Assembly (NCBI GenBank): GCA_009782775.1
Contig: WRIL01000005.1
Span: 1-64,000 of the forward strand
Direction: 5' to 3'
DNA from: Desulfovibrionaceae bacterium
Lineage (GTDB): Bacteria > Desulfobacterota > Desulfovibrionia > Desulfovibrionales > Desulfovibrionaceae
Length of the DNA: 64,000 nucleotides
In this document: piece by piece, positions 62,923 to 64,000 of the stretch
How positions within the stretch are numbered: position 1 is the stretch's first letter
Layout: each line of letters begins with the position of its first letter
Notes under the pieces: model-generated
What the model saw: the letters and a program-made list of their open reading frames with translations, nothing else
What the model was told of the DNA's origin: nothing
The model's database searches: none
Translations under genes and position numbers: made by a program

Positions 62923-62996
62923 GGGACGGTTTTCATTCCGGCTCTTCGCGGTGATCTCGGTAAATCCATTTGATAATTTAAACTAGGGAGACTCTT

Positions 62997-63587
62997 TTGG
63001 CCAGAGAAACTCTGAAGGATTCCTTGGCTGGACATGCGGACGGCTACAAGCTGCTGGACAATCTGAGTTCATGCCTGGGTTGCGGAAAATGCGTGGGGAA
63101 TTGCCCGGCGGCGAGACAGACGCCGTCATACAATCCTCGCCAAATCATCAGAGATGTCTTGAACGGCGCCGAGGAGCGCTGGCTGAAAAGCGAAGAAATC
63201 TGGCGCTGCCTTTGGTGTGCCGGCTGCTACACGCTCTGCCCCATGGACATCAGTTATCCCCTGCTCATAATGCAGTTGCGGTATCGGGCTGTGGAGGCCG
63301 GCTATGGCCTGCAGTACATCGCGCCGTTCAAAAAATTTGCTATGCGCGCCAGGGAAGACGGCCTGACCTTTGCCCCGGGAGGGAGCAAGGGGAGGGAGCG
63401 GGTACAGGGGATTCGGAGCGGGATCGGCGCTTCCCCTTGGCCGGAAATCTCCGAGAAGGCCAAGGCGGAATACACGGCCTTGTTTGATCTGTGCGGAGTC
63501 AAGCGGGATCTGGAAGGCATGCCTGAAGATGCAGCTGAACCTCTTGATCTGAATTACCTGGGAGGGAGGATCGTTTATGAACCATAA
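62997..63587 (+). CDS. hdrC: Heterodisulfide reductase subunit C-like iron-sulfur protein
   Basis: A 196-aa soluble protein with two 4Fe-4S motifs, CLGCGKCVGNCP (about 27-38) and CLWCAGCYTLCP (about 71-82), as in HdrC. In sulfate reducers HdrCB units pass electrons between an HdrA flavoprotein and thiol/disulfide carriers or DsrC-type partners. Translation starts at TTG 62997 behind GGGAG. A basic, glycine-rich segment follows the clusters (about 120-145). It overlaps the next gene by 11 nt. Confidence 0.9.
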   Translation: MARETLKDSLAGHADGYKLLDNLSSCLGCGKCVGNCPAARQTPSYNPRQIIRDVLNGAEERWLKSEEIWRCLWCAGCYTLCPMDISYPLLIMQLRYRAVEAGYGLQYIAPFKKFAMRAREDGLTFAPGGSKGRERVQGIRSGIGASPWPEISEKAKAEYTALFDLCGVKRDLEGMPEDAAEPLDLNYLGGRIVYEP

Positions 63588-64000
63588 GCGGATCGTTTCT
63601 CCTGAGGAGAAATTTCCCAAAGTGCCGGAAAGCCTTTTTCTTTTCCGCTCCTGTACGGGCAGCGTTGAATATCCCGGCACGGAAAACGCCATAAAGGAAA
63701 TACTCAAGCTTTTGGGCATCAAGGCCGTTATGGACCCGGATCAGACCTGCTGTTCGGGTTATCTTCTTACCTGTTCGGCGTACAAGCCGGAATTTTCTCT
63801 GGCCGTAACCGCTCGCAACTTGTCTTTGGCAGAACGAAAAGACCTGGATGTCTTCGCATTCTGCAATGGTTGTTTCGGCTATTTGTCCGAACTTGCGCAC
63901 ATTATCCTGCACAATCCCGACTACAAGGCCATGGCCAATTCTGTCATCGCCCCCATGGGCTATGAGTTTAAGGGCACGGCGCGCATCTACCACGTGCAGG
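63577..64000 (+). CDS. hdrB: Heterodisulfide reductase subunit B-like protein, N-terminal part
   Basis: The frame begins ATG 63577 inside the hdrC end and runs past the window edge (141 residues seen). It shows a cysteine-rich HdrB-type domain: FRSCTGSVEYPGTENAIKEI, then TCCSGYLLTC, and later FCNGCFGYL. HdrB binds the noncubane iron-sulfur clusters that cleave the disulfide. Gene order hdrC-hdrB with overlap supports a functional pair; the remainder and any hdrA lie beyond the window. Confidence 0.85.
   Translation, partial: MNHKRIVSPEEKFPKVPESLFLFRSCTGSVEYPGTENAIKEILKLLGIKAVMDPDQTCCSGYLLTCSAYKPEFSLAVTARNLSLAERKDLDVFAFCNGCFGYLSELAHIILHNPDYKAMANSVIAPMGYEFKGTARIYHVQ

Larger units (their letters stand above)
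62620..62996. repeat. Tandemly duplicated promoter region upstream of hdrC
   Basis: This 377-nt gap has no complete gene. Two related copies lie in the same orientation: copy A 62637-62784 and copy B 62822-62995, offset by about 185 nt. Both begin ATTGCCCGGC and contain TTTACATCGGATTTGAGTTG and GCGGGACGG...TTTTCATTCCGGCTCTTCG. Copy B carries about 14 extra bases after the -10 region. Between them lies the fragment of hdrC at 62784-62832. It is best read as a duplication of the hdrC upstream region with part of the gene, followed by decay of the distal copy. Confidence 0.85.

Noticed and set aside
62637-62995. CRISPR or multi-copy repeat array
   Set aside because: There are only two diverged copies of about 185 nt, one containing gene sequence; there are no short regular repeats or spacers.

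Overview
The window is about 64 kb of GC-rich chromosome carrying mostly housekeeping genes, packed densely in long co-directional runs with 1-11 nt overlaps. The gene set suggests a sulfate-reducing, Desulfovibrio-type member of the Desulfobacterota. It includes HdrC/HdrB-type iron-sulfur genes, a periplasmic multi-heme cytochrome c peroxidase, NikR, sigma-54 style promoters, PSP1 next to metG, and heptose/LPS-type glycosyltransferases. This placement is inferred from gene content, not from a search.

Layout. 1-5.4 kb (+): prfA end, a prmC-PSP1 fusion, metG and tlyA. 5.4-8.7 kb (-): an aminotransferase, a PNPOx-like protein, argD-like and dut. 8.8-15.3 kb: glycogen phosphorylase, a GT4 glycosyltransferase, a metallo-beta-lactamase/GAF/HD-GYP protein and ruvC. 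15.5 kb: an HU-like protein. 15.9-25.4 kb (-): a probable ten-gene operon, SPFH-nfeD-mnmG-pilZ-corC-lnt-prfB-orf-minD-like-gmhB, in which prfB carries a classic programmed +1 frameshift. 25.5-33.5 kb (+): a YbaK-like deacylase, a 59-aa membrane peptide, rplU-rpmA-obgE, a tri-heme cytochrome, a zinc-ribbon protein, a pseudo-receiver/TPR protein, a structured leader followed by methyltransferase-nikR, and folE2. 33.5-36.1 kb (-): a DapF-like epimerase and ettA. 36.2-39.8 kb (+): a surface-polysaccharide group (acetyltransferase, GT2, GT9, DUF4254). 39.8-42.4 kb (-): glnS-dapA. 42.5 kb (+): a lipoprotein behind a near-perfect sigma-54 promoter.

43.3-61.7 kb (-) is a complete division and cell wall (dcw) cluster: mraZ-rsmH-ftsL-ftsI-murE-murF-mraY-murD-ftsW-murG-murC-murB-ftsQ-ftsA-ftsZ, followed by a second, diverged ftsZ paralogue whose T7 loop lacks the catalytic aspartate. 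Four exact 10-nt steps upstream of mraZ look like its autoregulatory operator. 61.9-64 kb (+): a queuosine-precursor transporter, then a duplicated promoter region containing a stray fragment of hdrC, then hdrC and the start of hdrB.

The most unusual items are the tandem, probably hydrolysis-deficient FtsZ paralogue; the PrmC-PSP1 fusion; the MBL-GAF-HD-GYP protein; the switch-like RNA leader upstream of methyltransferase-nikR; the decayed tandem duplication upstream of hdrC; and the sigma-54 promoter overlapping an intrinsic terminator at 42.5 kb. I found no CRISPR array, IS element, rRNA, tRNA or prophage.
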